Below, piece after piece: positions 34,533 to 43,202 of a stretch of DNA of 64,000 nt. Numbering within the stretch: the stretch's first letter is position 1; each line of letters begins with the position of its first letter. A model generated the notes under the pieces. It worked only from the letters and a program-made list of their open reading frames with translations. It did no database searches and was not told where the DNA came from. The stretch is taken from positions 209,980 through 273,979 of the forward strand of contig NZ_VFIE01000017.1 of assembly GCF_010119385.1 (NCBI RefSeq). The letters run 5' to 3'. A program made the translations under genes and the position numbers. Origin of the DNA: Nesterenkonia haasae (GTDB lineage Bacteria; Actinomycetota; Actinomycetes; Actinomycetales; Micrococcaceae).

Positions 34533-35450
34533 ATGAATGAGCCGATTCGTATTCCCCTACCGAAGCTGAGCCGCCTGTATCAGAAGGCTGGCCTCGATGC
34601 CGTGCGGTCGAAGCTCGCCTCTGCTGGCAGGCTCACCGCGTTTCCTGAGCAGTCAGTGGTGGCAGATCACCCGGGTATTTCAGACGACCAGGCGGAACAG
34701 TACCGGCGGCTGTTGGGAGGGGAGGCTTTCGACAAAGCCCACCGGCTCTCCCTACCCTCGGTCTTGCTTCACATAGCTGGTTTTCCCGTCCAGATGGCGC
34801 TCATGTCTCGGGATGCTTTTCCGCTGCCGTTGATGGGCATGGTTCACCTGTCTAATGAGGTGCTCCATAGCCAGCCAGTGGGCGCCGGCACTCCGCTGCA
34901 GATTCTCGCCAGGGCGGATCACTTCGCTCCGCACCGTCGCGGCACGCAAGCCGATGTGATCATCGAGATCTACCCGGCGGGGATGGATATAGCCACAGCG
35001 GGCCCAGCCGACTGTCTATATTCCAGCACCTCTCGGTACCTCGGGATGGGGACGTATCTCTTCCCCAAAGAGGAGGGAAGTTCCTCCCCACGTGAGGACT
35101 TCACTCCGCCGCCGAAAACCGCTCTGTGGACTCTGGGGTCGGATGCCGGTAGGCAGTATGCCGCGGTCTCCGGCGACTACAACCCCATCCATCTCAGTGG
35201 CGTGACCGCTAAAGCTCTCGGACAGAAACGCGCAATCGTTCACGGTATGTACCTGGCAGCCCGAATGCTTGAGGGCCGAGAGCCCGAGTCAGCCGGCCAC
35301 CGCTGGGACATCACCTTCGAAGCGCCTGTTGGGCTGCCTGGCAAAGTCGCTTTTGCCGCGGAGCAGGTGGACGAGAAGACACAGCAGTTTGTGGGCTGGG
35401 ACCCGCGGAAGGGCCGCAGACACTTCAGCGGCAAGCTCGCTCTGCCCTAA
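34533..35450 (+). CDS. MaoC-type (R)-enoyl-CoA/acyl hydratase
   Basis: A 305-residue double hot-dog dehydratase. The C-terminal domain carries the hydratase-2 motif with Asp215 and His220 in SGDYNPIHLS, followed by AIVHGMYLAARML. The N-terminal hot-dog half lacks that motif. It resembles mycobacterial HtdX. It starts 7 nt after the FabG4-like gene and would interconvert trans-2-enoyl and (R)-3-hydroxyacyl chains, the natural partner of an (R)-specific FabG-type reductase. dxs follows from a separate promoter. Confidence 0.9.
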   Translation: MNEPIRIPLPKLSRLYQKAGLDAVRSKLASAGRLTAFPEQSVVADHPGISDDQAEQYRRLLGGEAFDKAHRLSLPSVLLHIAGFPVQMALMSRDAFPLPLMGMVHLSNEVLHSQPVGAGTPLQILARADHFAPHRRGTQADVIIEIYPAGMDIATAGPADCLYSSTSRYLGMGTYLFPKEEGSSSPREDFTPPPKTALWTLGSDAGRQYAAVSGDYNPIHLSGVTAKALGQKRAIVHGMYLAARMLEGREPESAGHRWDITFEAPVGLPGKVAFAAEQVDEKTQQFVGWDPRKGRRHFSGKLALP

Positions 35451-35474
35451 TGACCTCTCATGAGGCATTATCGG

Positions 35475-35480
35475 TAGACT
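35475..35480 (+). promoter_or_regulatory. -10-like TAGACT, leaderless start
   Basis: TAGACT ends 6 nt before the dxs ATG at 35487 and no ribosome-binding site lies between. Confidence 0.45.
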
Positions 35481-35486
35481 GAGTCA

Positions 35487-37484
35487 ATGAGCATTCTTCC
35501 TACGATCCGCTCACCACAGGACCTCTCCAAGCTCAGCATTGAGCAGCTGGAACGGTTGGCGGAGGAGATTCGGCAATTCCTCATCACCCACGTCTCCGCC
35601 ACAGGCGGTCACCTAGGGCCCAATCTGGGCGTCGTCGAACTCTCTTTGGCGATCCACCGGATATTTGACTCTCCCCGCGATTCGATCATCTTCGATACCG
35701 GGCACCAGTCCTACGTGCACAAGCTCGTCACGGGGCGTCAAGACTTCTCGACCCTGCGGCAGCAGGGTGGACTTGCTGGTTACCCGGATCGGTCTGAGTC
35801 CATTCATGACATCGTCGAATCTTCCCATGCCTCAAGCTCCCTCGCCTGGGCGGACGGGATTTCCCGTGCCCGGACACTGGCGGGGGAGGGGGACCGCTAC
35901 GTGGTTCCCGTCATCGGTGACGGAGCCCTGACAGGTGGCATGGCGTGGGAGGCCCTGAACAACATTGCGGCCGACAAGAACCGTCGGGTGGTCATCGTTG
36001 TCAACGACAATGGCCGTTCTTATGCACCTACCGTGGGGGGTATTGCGAATCAGCTCTCCAATCTCAGACGAGGGTTTTTGGACAAAGTTCGGACGCATCC
36101 GGTCTACGAATCGGTGATGGACGGCACAAAGCACAAACTCGTCAGCGGTGGACCCATGAGCCGGATGGTGTACCGGAGTCTGCATGCAGCCAAAAAGGGC
36201 GCCAAAGACTTCTGGGCACCGCAAGGGCTCTTTGAGGACCTGGGCATGAAGTACATAGGTCCGGTCGACGGTCACGACCAGTCAGCCCTGGAAGAGGCAC
36301 TCAGCGATGCGCGGAAGTACGAAGGGCCCGTGATCGTACACGCCCTGACCGAAAAGGGGCGCGGCTACGCACCTGCGCGGGCGGACGAGGCCGATCAGTT
36401 TCACGCAGTCGGGGTCATCGACCCGGAAACTGGTGATCCTGTGTCACGCGGGGCTGCCCGTTCGTGGACCTCAGTCTTTGAAGAAGAGATCGCCGCCATC
36501 GCAGACGAGCGAAGTGACATTGTGGCCCTGACCGGAGCGATGCTGACCCCAGTGGGACTGCGCACGCTGGCCGCTAGGCATCCAGATCGGGTCATCGATG
36601 TCGGTATAGCTGAACAGCATGCTGTGACCTCAGCTGCAGGACTGGCCTACGGTGGCCTGCATCCCGTCGTGGCGCTCTACGCGACGTTCCTCAACCGTGC
36701 CTTCGATCAGATTCTGATGGACGTTGCGCTTCACAAGGCAGGGGTGACCTTCGTTTTGGATCGTGCTGGGGTGACCGGCCCGGATGGTCCCAGCCACCAC
36801 GGTATGTGGGATCTTTCGCTCCTGCAGATCGTCCCAGGAGTGAGAATCGCGGCACCTAGAGATTCCACTCGGCTGCGCGAAGAGCTCCGCGAAGCGGTCG
36901 CGGTGGAGGAAGGCCCCACCGTGGTGCGGTTCTCCAAGGGGTCAGTCAATGATGAGCTCGACGCCGTGGAAAGACTCCGAGACAGCGTTGATGTTCTCTA
37001 CACCAGCAGTGAGCACGATGCCGACGGCTCCTATACCAACGATGTCCTGATCGTCTCCGTAGGTGCCATGGGTGAACTGTCCCTGGATGTTGCGCGGCGC
37101 TTGGAAGACCAAGGAATCACCGCAACCGTGATCGACCCCCGGTGGGTTTTGCCGGTGCCCGAATCTGTCGTCGCGCTTGCCGCTCGTCACCGAATCGTGG
37201 TGTGCATCGAGGATGGGGTCAAAGCTGGTGGTGTAGGTTCCCGGATCCGCCAAGTGATGCGCGAAGCTGGGGTGGACACCGCGCTGAATGAAGTTGGGCT
37301 TCCGGTGGAGTTCCTAGACCACGGATCCCGCAACCAAGTCATGGAGCGTGTGGGCCTGACATCTGCCCAGATTGCCCACGACACAGTCGCTCAGGTGCTC
37401 GGGACGAAAGTCCCCTTCGCCCGGCGTTTGCCAGGGGAGGATCTGCCCACCGGAGAGATTCCCGCCTTCCGCGCACGGCGCTAG
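35487..37484 (+). CDS. dxs: 1-deoxy-D-xylulose-5-phosphate synthase
   Basis: Dxs condenses pyruvate and glyceraldehyde 3-phosphate, the entry step of the non-mevalonate isoprenoid pathway, which supplies the undecaprenyl carrier handled by UppP. The 665-residue ThDP enzyme has [13 protein letters not shown] near 39-51, [10 protein letters not shown] near 70, the Mg/ThDP motif [16 protein letters not shown] near 146-161, and a transketolase-type second domain with [15 protein letters not shown] near 424. A leaderless -10 precedes the ATG. It converges with fadB. Confidence 0.97.
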   Translation: MSILPTIRSPQDLSKLSIEQLERLAEEIRQFLITHVSATGGHLGPNLGVVELSLAIHRIFDSPRDSIIFDTGHQSYVHKLVTGRQDFSTLRQQGGLAGYPDRSESIHDIVESSHASSSLAWADGISRARTLAGEGDRYVVPVIGDGALTGGMAWEALNNIAADKNRRVVIVVNDNGRSYAPTVGGIANQLSNLRRGFLDKVRTHPVYESVMDGTKHKLVSGGPMSRMVYRSLHAAKKGAKDFWAPQGLFEDLGMKYIGPVDGHDQSALEEALSDARKYEGPVIVHALTEKGRGYAPARADEADQFHAVGVIDPETGDPVSRGAARSWTSVFEEEIAAIADERSDIVALTGAMLTPVGLRTLAARHPDRVIDVGIAEQHAVTSAAGLAYGGLHPVVALYATFLNRAFDQILMDVALHKAGVTFVLDRAGVTGPDGPSHHGMWDLSLLQIVPGVRIAAPRDSTRLREELREAVAVEEGPTVVRFSKGSVNDELDAVERLRDSVDVLYTSSEHDADGSYTNDVLIVSVGAMGELSLDVARRLEDQGITATVIDPRWVLPVPESVVALAARHRIVVCIEDGVKAGGVGSRIRQVMREAGVDTALNEVGLPVEFLDHGSRNQVMERVGLTSAQIAHDTVAQVLGTKVPFARRLPGEDLPTGEIPAFRARR

Positions 37485-37515
37485 CCTACGCTTCACGAGG
37501 CGAGCCTTCCGGTGG

Positions 37516-37535
37516 GCTGATCCCACCCGATCAGC
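37516..37535. terminator. Possible shared hairpin between dxs and fadB
   Basis: GCTGATC (37516-37522) pairs with GATCAGC (37529-37535) over a 6-nt loop, with a competing GGTGGG/CCCACC stem at 37511-37527. It lies between converging genes and overlaps the fadB stop; no T-run follows. Confidence 0.3.
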
Positions 37536-39651
37536 TGTGGAACCCAGCGCCGTTGACGCGCTGGCTCACTCCCAGTTGGTCCAGATAGGGCGTGATCCCC
37601 CCGCGATGGAACGGCCAGCCTGCCCCCAAGATCATGCACAGATCGATGTCTTTGGGCGAAGCGACCACCTCGTCCTCCAGCATGAGGCCGATCTCCTCCG
37701 CCAGGGCCTCCAGAACTGTGGTCAGCACTTCTTCCGAGGACTGGGGTGAATCGCCGAACTCCATCAATTCTAGGGTTGCAGCTTTGATGTGCTGAGACCC
37801 CGATTTGTCGCTGCTCCAAATCTCCGTCACACCGTGATCAATCAGCGACTGGAGGTTCGGTGAGACATAGAATCTGTCTCCGTACGTCGCGTTCAGGGAC
37901 TCGGTGACGTGCTGAGCTACTGGTAGGCCCACCATCGCCAACAGCTCAAAGGGCGACATAGGGAGTCCCAACGGCTTGAGGGCTTGGTCCGCAGTGCGAG
38001 CGTCAGTTCCGTAGTCGAACGCTTTCTGGACTTCAGCCATAAGCCGCAGTAACAGTCGGTTCACGACAAACGCGGTAGTGTCTTTGGTCAGTACTGGAGT
38101 TTTTCGCAGGGTCGCGGCAAGGTCGAACGCTGTAGCGATCGGCTCCTCCGCGGTCTGAGCAGTCCGGGCGATCTCCACCAGAGGCATGACCTGGACTGGG
38201 TTGAAGAAGTGGAAACCGATGACCCGTTCGGGGTGTTTGAGGTCTGCTGCCATTTCTGTCACGGACAGCGATGAAGTATTTGTCGCCAGGATCGTTTCAG
38301 GGGACACAATGTCCTCCAACTCGGCGAACACCTGCTTCTTCACACCGATCTCTTCGAAGACAGCTTCAATGACAAAGTCGGCATCGGCGTACACCGCCTT
38401 ATCTGTTGACCCACTGACCAACTCAGTGAGCGCATCTGCCTGCTCTTGCGTCAGCCGGCCCTTCTTGACCTGTTTAGCGTTCTGTTCTGCTATGTAAGCC
38501 AGCCCTTTATCGACACGTTCCTGGTCGATGTCACTGATCACCACTGGGACGCGCAACTGCTGGGCGAACACGAGCGCCAGTTGTGAGGCCATCAAACCTG
38601 CCCCGACGACGCCCACGCTCTTTACTGAGCGCGGACTCACCTGAGGTACCCCGGCGGGTTTCTTTGCTCGCTTCTGCACGAGCTCCATGAACCCGTAGAC
38701 CACATTCTTGAATTCGTGACTGACGAGAAGGACCCCGAGTGCATCAACTTCAAGCTCTCGATCTTGGTCACGGGAGTTATGCGGCACCCGACGGAATATC
38801 TCTAGGGCGCGCAGTGGTCCCGGCGCGGAGTCTCCGGTCTTTGCTGCGACCGTCTGTTCAGCTGTCTGAACTGCTCGTGCCCAGGCTCCGCTGCCAGAGT
38901 CGTGAGTACGGTGCTCCGAGACTGAAGCTAGGGCTGCGTCGTCCTTGCTGAGGACCTTGGCCGCCCAGTCCAGTGACTCTTGCTCGAAGGAGGAGTCCTC
39001 GAACAGTGCATCGGCAATGCCGATCTCGAAAGCTTTCTGACCGTTGAGTGACGTGTTGTTGTTGAGCGCATTGACGAAAATGACTTGCGCTGCAGCTTCA
39101 GGGCCGATCAGCTTGGGCAGTCGGTAGATGCCACCCCAACCCGGGATGAGTCCCAGGAATGCTTCGGGAAGGCCAATAGCTTTGGTGGAAGCTGAGATTG
39201 TGCGGTAGTCAGCAGGCAGCGCAACCTCGAGTCCTCCACCGAGTGCCGAACCGTTGATGAAACCGAACGTGGGCAGCGGGAAATCCTCGACTAGGTTGAA
39301 GACGTCATGCCCCAACTGTGCCAGGGCGATGCCATGTTGAGTGTCGGAGAGTTCCCGCGCTGAGACGATATCGGCCCCCGCGGCGAAGACACCCGGCTTA
39401 CCTGTCACACCGAGGGCTGCGATCTCACCAGACTCTGCTCGGGCGTACTGGGCGCTGACAGCCTCACCGAAGGCGATAAGAGAGCCGGGCCCTAACGTGT
39501 TGGGACGTTTGTCCTCATTATTGTCCAGTCGGATCAGGGCCAGGGTGCCTGCATTTCCAGGAAGCTCGACGTCTTCGACATGGGAATGGGTCACCATTTC
39601 GTGCGGAAAGCTTTCCGTCAGATGACGGTAGTGCGAGAAGTCGGCAGACAA
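37531..39651 (-). CDS. fadB: 3-hydroxyacyl-CoA dehydrogenase/enoyl-CoA hydratase
   Basis: The multifunctional beta-oxidation enzyme. The TTG at 39651 is chosen because AGGAGG lies 6 nt before it and the product then starts SADFSHYRHL as in relatives; an ATG at 39678 has no ribosome-binding site. The 706-residue protein has a crotonase half (GVTGKPGVFAAGADI near 80, FINGSALGGGLEVALPADYR near 131) and an NAD dehydrogenase half (VGVVGAGLMASQLA near 348, GFHFFNPVQVMPLVEI near 486). With FadE and FadA it completes beta-oxidation. Its promoter carries the third fad operator. Confidence 0.94.
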   Translation of the reverse strand: MSADFSHYRHLTESFPHEMVTHSHVEDVELPGNAGTLALIRLDNNEDKRPNTLGPGSLIAFGEAVSAQYARAESGEIAALGVTGKPGVFAAGADIVSARELSDTQHGIALAQLGHDVFNLVEDFPLPTFGFINGSALGGGLEVALPADYRTISASTKAIGLPEAFLGLIPGWGGIYRLPKLIGPEAAAQVIFVNALNNNTSLNGQKAFEIGIADALFEDSSFEQESLDWAAKVLSKDDAALASVSEHRTHDSGSGAWARAVQTAEQTVAAKTGDSAPGPLRALEIFRRVPHNSRDQDRELEVDALGVLLVSHEFKNVVYGFMELVQKRAKKPAGVPQVSPRSVKSVGVVGAGLMASQLALVFAQQLRVPVVISDIDQERVDKGLAYIAEQNAKQVKKGRLTQEQADALTELVSGSTDKAVYADADFVIEAVFEEIGVKKQVFAELEDIVSPETILATNTSSLSVTEMAADLKHPERVIGFHFFNPVQVMPLVEIARTAQTAEEPIATAFDLAATLRKTPVLTKDTTAFVVNRLLLRLMAEVQKAFDYGTDARTADQALKPLGLPMSPFELLAMVGLPVAQHVTESLNATYGDRFYVSPNLQSLIDHGVTEIWSSDKSGSQHIKAATLELMEFGDSPQSSEEVLTTVLEALAEEIGLMLEDEVVASPKDIDLCMILGAGWPFHRGGITPYLDQLGVSQRVNGAGFHS

Positions 39652-39699
39652 CGGTGGCCTCCTGTAGTGAGTGGGCATGATGCGTTCCGCATCACATAC

Positions 39700-39711
39700 T
39701 ACCCACCAGTA
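39700..39711 (-). promoter_or_regulatory. fad operator, fadB side
   Basis: TACCCACCAGTA on the plus strand (TACTGGTGGGTA toward fadB), 49 nt upstream of the fadB TTG and overlapping a possible -10 TAGTAT (39701-39696). It matches the fadE-side copy at 10 of 12 bases. Confidence 0.5.
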
Positions 39712-39731
39712 ATACTGCTGGCCATCATCAG

Positions 39732-40961
39732 CTAGAGGTCGATCAGTTCATCAGGGTCAAGCATGGCCACCGTAATGATCGCTGAGGTTTCATTGACCTG
39801 CCATGGACGTGCCCCATACTCCTTCAGGGCGGCCGCCACTGTGTCCGGATCGATGACAATCGGCGGGGTCCAGCAGATCTGCTTCAGAACGGCCGGGGCC
39901 AGCAACGACTCTGGCATCATCTGGAGCTGTTCTGCCCGTCGCGCCAGGCGGTCGCGGGCCGTGCGGAACTGTCGAAAAGCCAGCGGATTGCGGTCCTTCC
40001 AGGTACGCGGCGGGGGAGGAGCGCCGGTTGAACGCTGGCGTGAGGGAAGATCCTCCGCGGCAACTCCATCCTGGATGGCACGCAGCCACCGCGGGGCTTC
40101 CCTTTTCGCAGCGCGGCCCTGAAACCCAGGCACGGCCGTAAGCTGTGGCACCGTGCGTGGAAGAGCATCTGCGGCAGCCACGAGCGCGCGGTCGGGCAAC
40201 AGATGTGTCGGTGCCACATCGCGGTTCTCAGCCAGCGATTCCCTCGCGTTCCAGAGTTCACGGAGCACAGCCAACTTGCGTGGAGAATTCAACTTGCTGA
40301 GCCCCGAGGTCTTCCGCCACCGGTCTGACCGGGGAATACTAGTTGGCTCAAAGAAGCGGAGGTGGTCGAACTCCTGTTTCGCCCACTCCGTTTTGCCTTG
40401 CGCCTCCAATAGCGCGGAGAGTTTCTCCCGCAGTGCCATGAGCAGTTCCACATCAAGAGCTGCATAGCGCAGCCACTCCGCGGGCAGAGGGCGTCGGGAC
40501 CAGTCAGCGGCCGAGTGCTCCTTGGCCAGTCGTAAGCCTAGAAGGTGCTCCACGACAGCACCCAGTCCCACTCTCGGCAGACCCGCTAAGCGCGCGGCAA
40601 GCTCTGTGTCGAAGAGCTGATGTGGATACATGCCCAGTTCTGCCAGGCATGGAAGGTCCTGCGTGGCCGCGTGAAGAATCCACTCTGAGTTGCCAAGCGC
40701 CTCCTGAATAGGGTCGAGTGTTTCGAAAGGCTCCGGGTCGATGAGCCAGATGCCGGACTGAGCGCGTTTGACCTGGACTAAGAAAGCTCGTTGCCCGTAG
40801 CGGAAACCCGAGGCGCGCTCAGCGTCTACGGCCACCGGACCATACCCAGCCGCCAGAGCCTCCGCGGCACGTGCGAGACCCCGCTGGCTGTCAATAACAG
40901 TGGGGACACCGCCGTCGGGCTCCGTGATCAGTGGCAGCTCTTCAGTCTCGGGATCCGCCAT
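39732..40961 (-). CDS. RNase D-type 3'-5' exonuclease with HRDC domain
   Basis: A 409-residue DEDDy exonuclease likely to trim structured RNA ends. The first acidic pair is Asp46/Glu48 in VAVDAERASG, the second Asp lies in FDTELAARL near 116, and YAALDVELL near 170 gives the Tyr-Asp of the DEDDy type. The HRDC nucleic-acid-binding domain covers about 220-300, and a C-terminal HRDC-like extension follows. Its ATG overlaps the DUF3000 stop by one base, so the two genes form a coupled pair found widely in Actinomycetota. Confidence 0.9.
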   Translation of the reverse strand: MADPETEELPLITEPDGGVPTVIDSQRGLARAAEALAAGYGPVAVDAERASGFRYGQRAFLVQVKRAQSGIWLIDPEPFETLDPIQEALGNSEWILHAATQDLPCLAELGMYPHQLFDTELAARLAGLPRVGLGAVVEHLLGLRLAKEHSAADWSRRPLPAEWLRYAALDVELLMALREKLSALLEAQGKTEWAKQEFDHLRFFEPTSIPRSDRWRKTSGLSKLNSPRKLAVLRELWNARESLAENRDVAPTHLLPDRALVAAADALPRTVPQLTAVPGFQGRAAKREAPRWLRAIQDGVAAEDLPSRQRSTGAPPPPRTWKDRNPLAFRQFRTARDRLARRAEQLQMMPESLLAPAVLKQICWTPPIVIDPDTVAAALKEYGARPWQVNETSAIITVAMLDPDELIDL

Positions 40962-41566
40962 CAGCCCCTCCGAATATGCGGCAGGGCGACGACTCCGTCA
41001 GGGAGCGGTGGGAGCCCCGCAAAGGAACAGACCATATCGGCCCAGGCTTCCAGATGTGGTGCGAAGAGCGAGTCCTCGGGCGTCCAAGAGGCGCGCAGCT
41101 CGACATCGTTGGTCGCCTCGCGACCTCCCAGAGATCCGAATGACTCTGACAGAATGCGGGTCGCTGTACCACCAGCATGAGAGAAGTTGACCCCGTGCTG
41201 CGCCAATGAATCGCTCAGCCACGTCCAAGCGACCGAAGCGAGAAGCGGGTCATTACCCATTTCTGGCTCTAGCTCGGCGCGGATGTAGATCACTACCCGG
41301 AAGCTCCCACCCCACGACTGCTGGCCTGCTGGATCATGAAGCAGGATGAATCGGCCGGTAGCGGGATGATCGGCGATCTCGGCGCCCAATGCCACAGAGT
41401 AGGGTGCTAGCTTCACCGGGGCAGGTACTTCCTCGACCACCGCATCAGCACGAGGCGAGGCTCGGCGCAGCTGATCGAGGGCACTGCGGAACAGGGCAGG
41501 TACCTCCTCGAGGCTGGACGCCGGCCGCGCTGGGCTTCCGGCGAGGGGGCCGAATACACTCACCAT
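40961..41566 (-). CDS. DUF3000-family protein
   Basis: A 201-residue protein of the actinobacterial DUF3000 family: LDQLRRASPRADAVVEEVPAP, then RFILLHDPAGQQSWGGSFRVV, and a C-terminal ELRASWTP segment. Function is unknown. It sits immediately before the RNase D gene and is translationally coupled to it, hinting at an RNA-related role, which remains inference. The start could be ATG 41566 or the next codon, GTG 41563, which lies 6 nt after a TAGTCT hexamer. Confidence 0.85.
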   Translation of the reverse strand: MVSVFGPLAGSPARPASSLEEVPALFRSALDQLRRASPRADAVVEEVPAPVKLAPYSVALGAEIADHPATGRFILLHDPAGQQSWGGSFRVVIYIRAELEPEMGNDPLLASVAWTWLSDSLAQHGVNFSHAGGTATRILSESFGSLGGREATNDVELRASWTPEDSLFAPHLEAWADMVCSFAGLPPLPDGVVALPHIRRG

Positions 41567-41640
41567 CTAAGACTATGGAAACCCCCCACGGTACGGGGTC
41601 AGGCACGCCGCACAAAGACGGAGATCCGGAGAACCGCACG

Positions 41641-42720
41641 TCATCCGGGCTCGTGGGCAAGCTCCTTGGCAGCAGCGCGCCGGACAAGATCGTCAATCTG
41701 CTCATCTGTGGTTTCCCAGGAACACATGAGGCGCAAGACCGGGTTACCTGTCGGGGCCGTATCCCAGGTATGCGCCAAATAGGTACTTTGAATCCGCGCT
41801 GCCATGTCTGCAGGAACTTCCGGGAAGACGGCGTTAACGGACGGTTCGGCGCTGAGCTGGACTCCCTCCAAAGCCTGGAGGCGTGCGCCGAGCTGGGCTG
41901 CCTGGGCGTTAGCGTGATAGGCATTGCGCTGCCACAGATCTGTGGCGAAGAGCTCAAGCAGCTGTGCGGCGATAAAACGCTGCTTGCTTGCCAGTTGCAT
42001 TGAGAACTTTCGGATGAATCCCATACCGGCGACCCTCTCCGGGTTGACCACCACCAAGGCCTCAGCGGCCAGGGCGCCGTTCTTGGTGCCGCCCAGGGAC
42101 ACCACATCCGCACCCGATTGGGCTACCAACTCGCCCAGGCTTACGCCCAGTGCAGCCGCGGCATTTGACAGTCTGGCGCCATCAATATGCACGCCCATAC
42201 CGTGGTAGTGAGCGGTCGAGGAGACTGTGGCGAGCTCTTCTAGGCTGTAGAGCGTGCCCACTTCTGTGGACTGAGTCAGTGTGACCGCCAGTGGTTGCGC
42301 GGCATGCACGAAACCCATCGCGCCCAGCTCAGCCTTAACATCCGCGGATGTCAGTTTGCCTTCGGATGTGGGGCGGGGAAGGAGTTTGATAGCTCCCAAG
42401 CGTTCTGGTGCGGCGCCCTCATCGTTGTTCAGATGAGCTCCCATGCTGCATATGGCCGCCCCCCACCTCGGCAACATCGCCTGCAGGGCGACCACATTGG
42501 CGCCAGTGCCATTGAAGACCGGATAGATCTCAGCCTGAGACCCGAACTCCGATTTGGCCCAGTCCAGCAGCTGCGCCGAGACACTGTCACCGCCGTAGGG
42601 TACAGCTGCGTGCTGGTTCGCTGTACTGAGGGCAGCCAAGATGCTGGGGCTGACGCCGGCGACGTTATCGGAAGCGAAGCTCGGATCAAGGTGCGTACCG
42701 GAAGAGCGCTGTTTTCCCAT
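41641..42720 (-). CDS. Threonine aldolase family PLP enzyme
   Basis: A 359-residue fold-type I pyridoxal-phosphate enzyme of the low-specificity threonine aldolase/beta-eliminating lyase family, cleaving threonine to glycine and acetaldehyde. It begins with SFASDNVAGVSPSIL, has VFNGTGANVVAL near 67, HIDGARLSNAAAALG near 172 and the PLP lysine in SLGGTKNG near 206. The ATG is 1 nt after the msrB stop, so it is translated with msrB. It may support glycine supply; the physiological substrate is not certain. Confidence 0.9.
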   Translation of the reverse strand: MGKQRSSGTHLDPSFASDNVAGVSPSILAALSTANQHAAVPYGGDSVSAQLLDWAKSEFGSQAEIYPVFNGTGANVVALQAMLPRWGAAICSMGAHLNNDEGAAPERLGAIKLLPRPTSEGKLTSADVKAELGAMGFVHAAQPLAVTLTQSTEVGTLYSLEELATVSSTAHYHGMGVHIDGARLSNAAAALGVSLGELVAQSGADVVSLGGTKNGALAAEALVVVNPERVAGMGFIRKFSMQLASKQRFIAAQLLELFATDLWQRNAYHANAQAAQLGARLQALEGVQLSAEPSVNAVFPEVPADMAARIQSTYLAHTWDTAPTGNPVLRLMCSWETTDEQIDDLVRRAAAKELAHEPG

Positions 42721-42721
42721 C

Positions 42722-43132
42722 TCAGGCAGTCACCGTGCCGTCAGCGTCTGCCGCAGGCTCGAAGGTCATGGAGGCAGAGTTGATGCAGTAACGCAGGTCG
42801 GTCGGGGTGTCGAACCCTTCCCCTTCAAACACGTGCCCCAGGTGCGAGGCGCATGAGCCGCACTGCACTTCAATGCGTGTCATGCCCATGCTCGAATCGT
42901 TCACATACGTGACGTTGGAGTCCTCTGCCGGCTTGAAGAAGCTCGGCCAGCCGCAGCGTGAGTCGAACTTAGTCTCAGACTCAAAAAGCTTCGCGCCGCA
43001 GGCCTTACAGAAGTAGGTGCCGGGCTCCTTGTTGTCCCAGTACTCTCCTGTGTAGGGCCGTTCGGTGCCTCCCTCGCGTAGTACATGGAACTCAAAATCG
43101 CTGAGCTTATTGCGGAATGGATCGTTCTGCAT
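42722..43132 (-). CDS. msrB: Peptide-methionine (R)-S-oxide reductase
   Basis: MsrB repairs the R form of methionine sulfoxide in proteins. The 136-residue protein carries two zinc CxxC pairs (FCKACGAKLF near 42 and CGSCASHLGH near 90) and the catalytic cysteine in RYCINSASM near 116. A TAAACT hexamer ends 6 nt before the ATG, suggesting a leaderless start. Its stereochemical partner msrA lies at 50938 as a separate unit. The threonine aldolase gene follows directly. Confidence 0.97.
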   Translation of the reverse strand: MQNDPFRNKLSDFEFHVLREGGTERPYTGEYWDNKEPGTYFCKACGAKLFESETKFDSRCGWPSFFKPAEDSNVTYVNDSSMGMTRIEVQCGSCASHLGHVFEGEGFDTPTDLRYCINSASMTFEPAADADGTVTA

Positions 43133-43138
43133 GGACCC

Positions 43139-43144
43139 AGTTTA
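43139..43144 (-). promoter_or_regulatory. -10-like TAAACT, leaderless start
   Basis: On the minus strand TAAACT ends 6 nt before the msrB ATG at 43132. Confidence 0.45.
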
Positions 43145-43202
43145 GGGGTCTTCGCTGAGCGCGACGTACAGTAGAGAGAAGGTCGGAGACAGTGGGAGGA
43201 CT

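Noticed and set aside
39652-39678. ATG at 39678 as fadB start
   Set aside because: It has no ribosome-binding site, and AGGAGG lies 6 nt before the in-frame TTG at 39651, whose product start matches relatives.
42899-42910. Another GTTCAC copy (within msrB)
   Set aside because: Single copy inside a coding region, without an 11-bp repeat partner.
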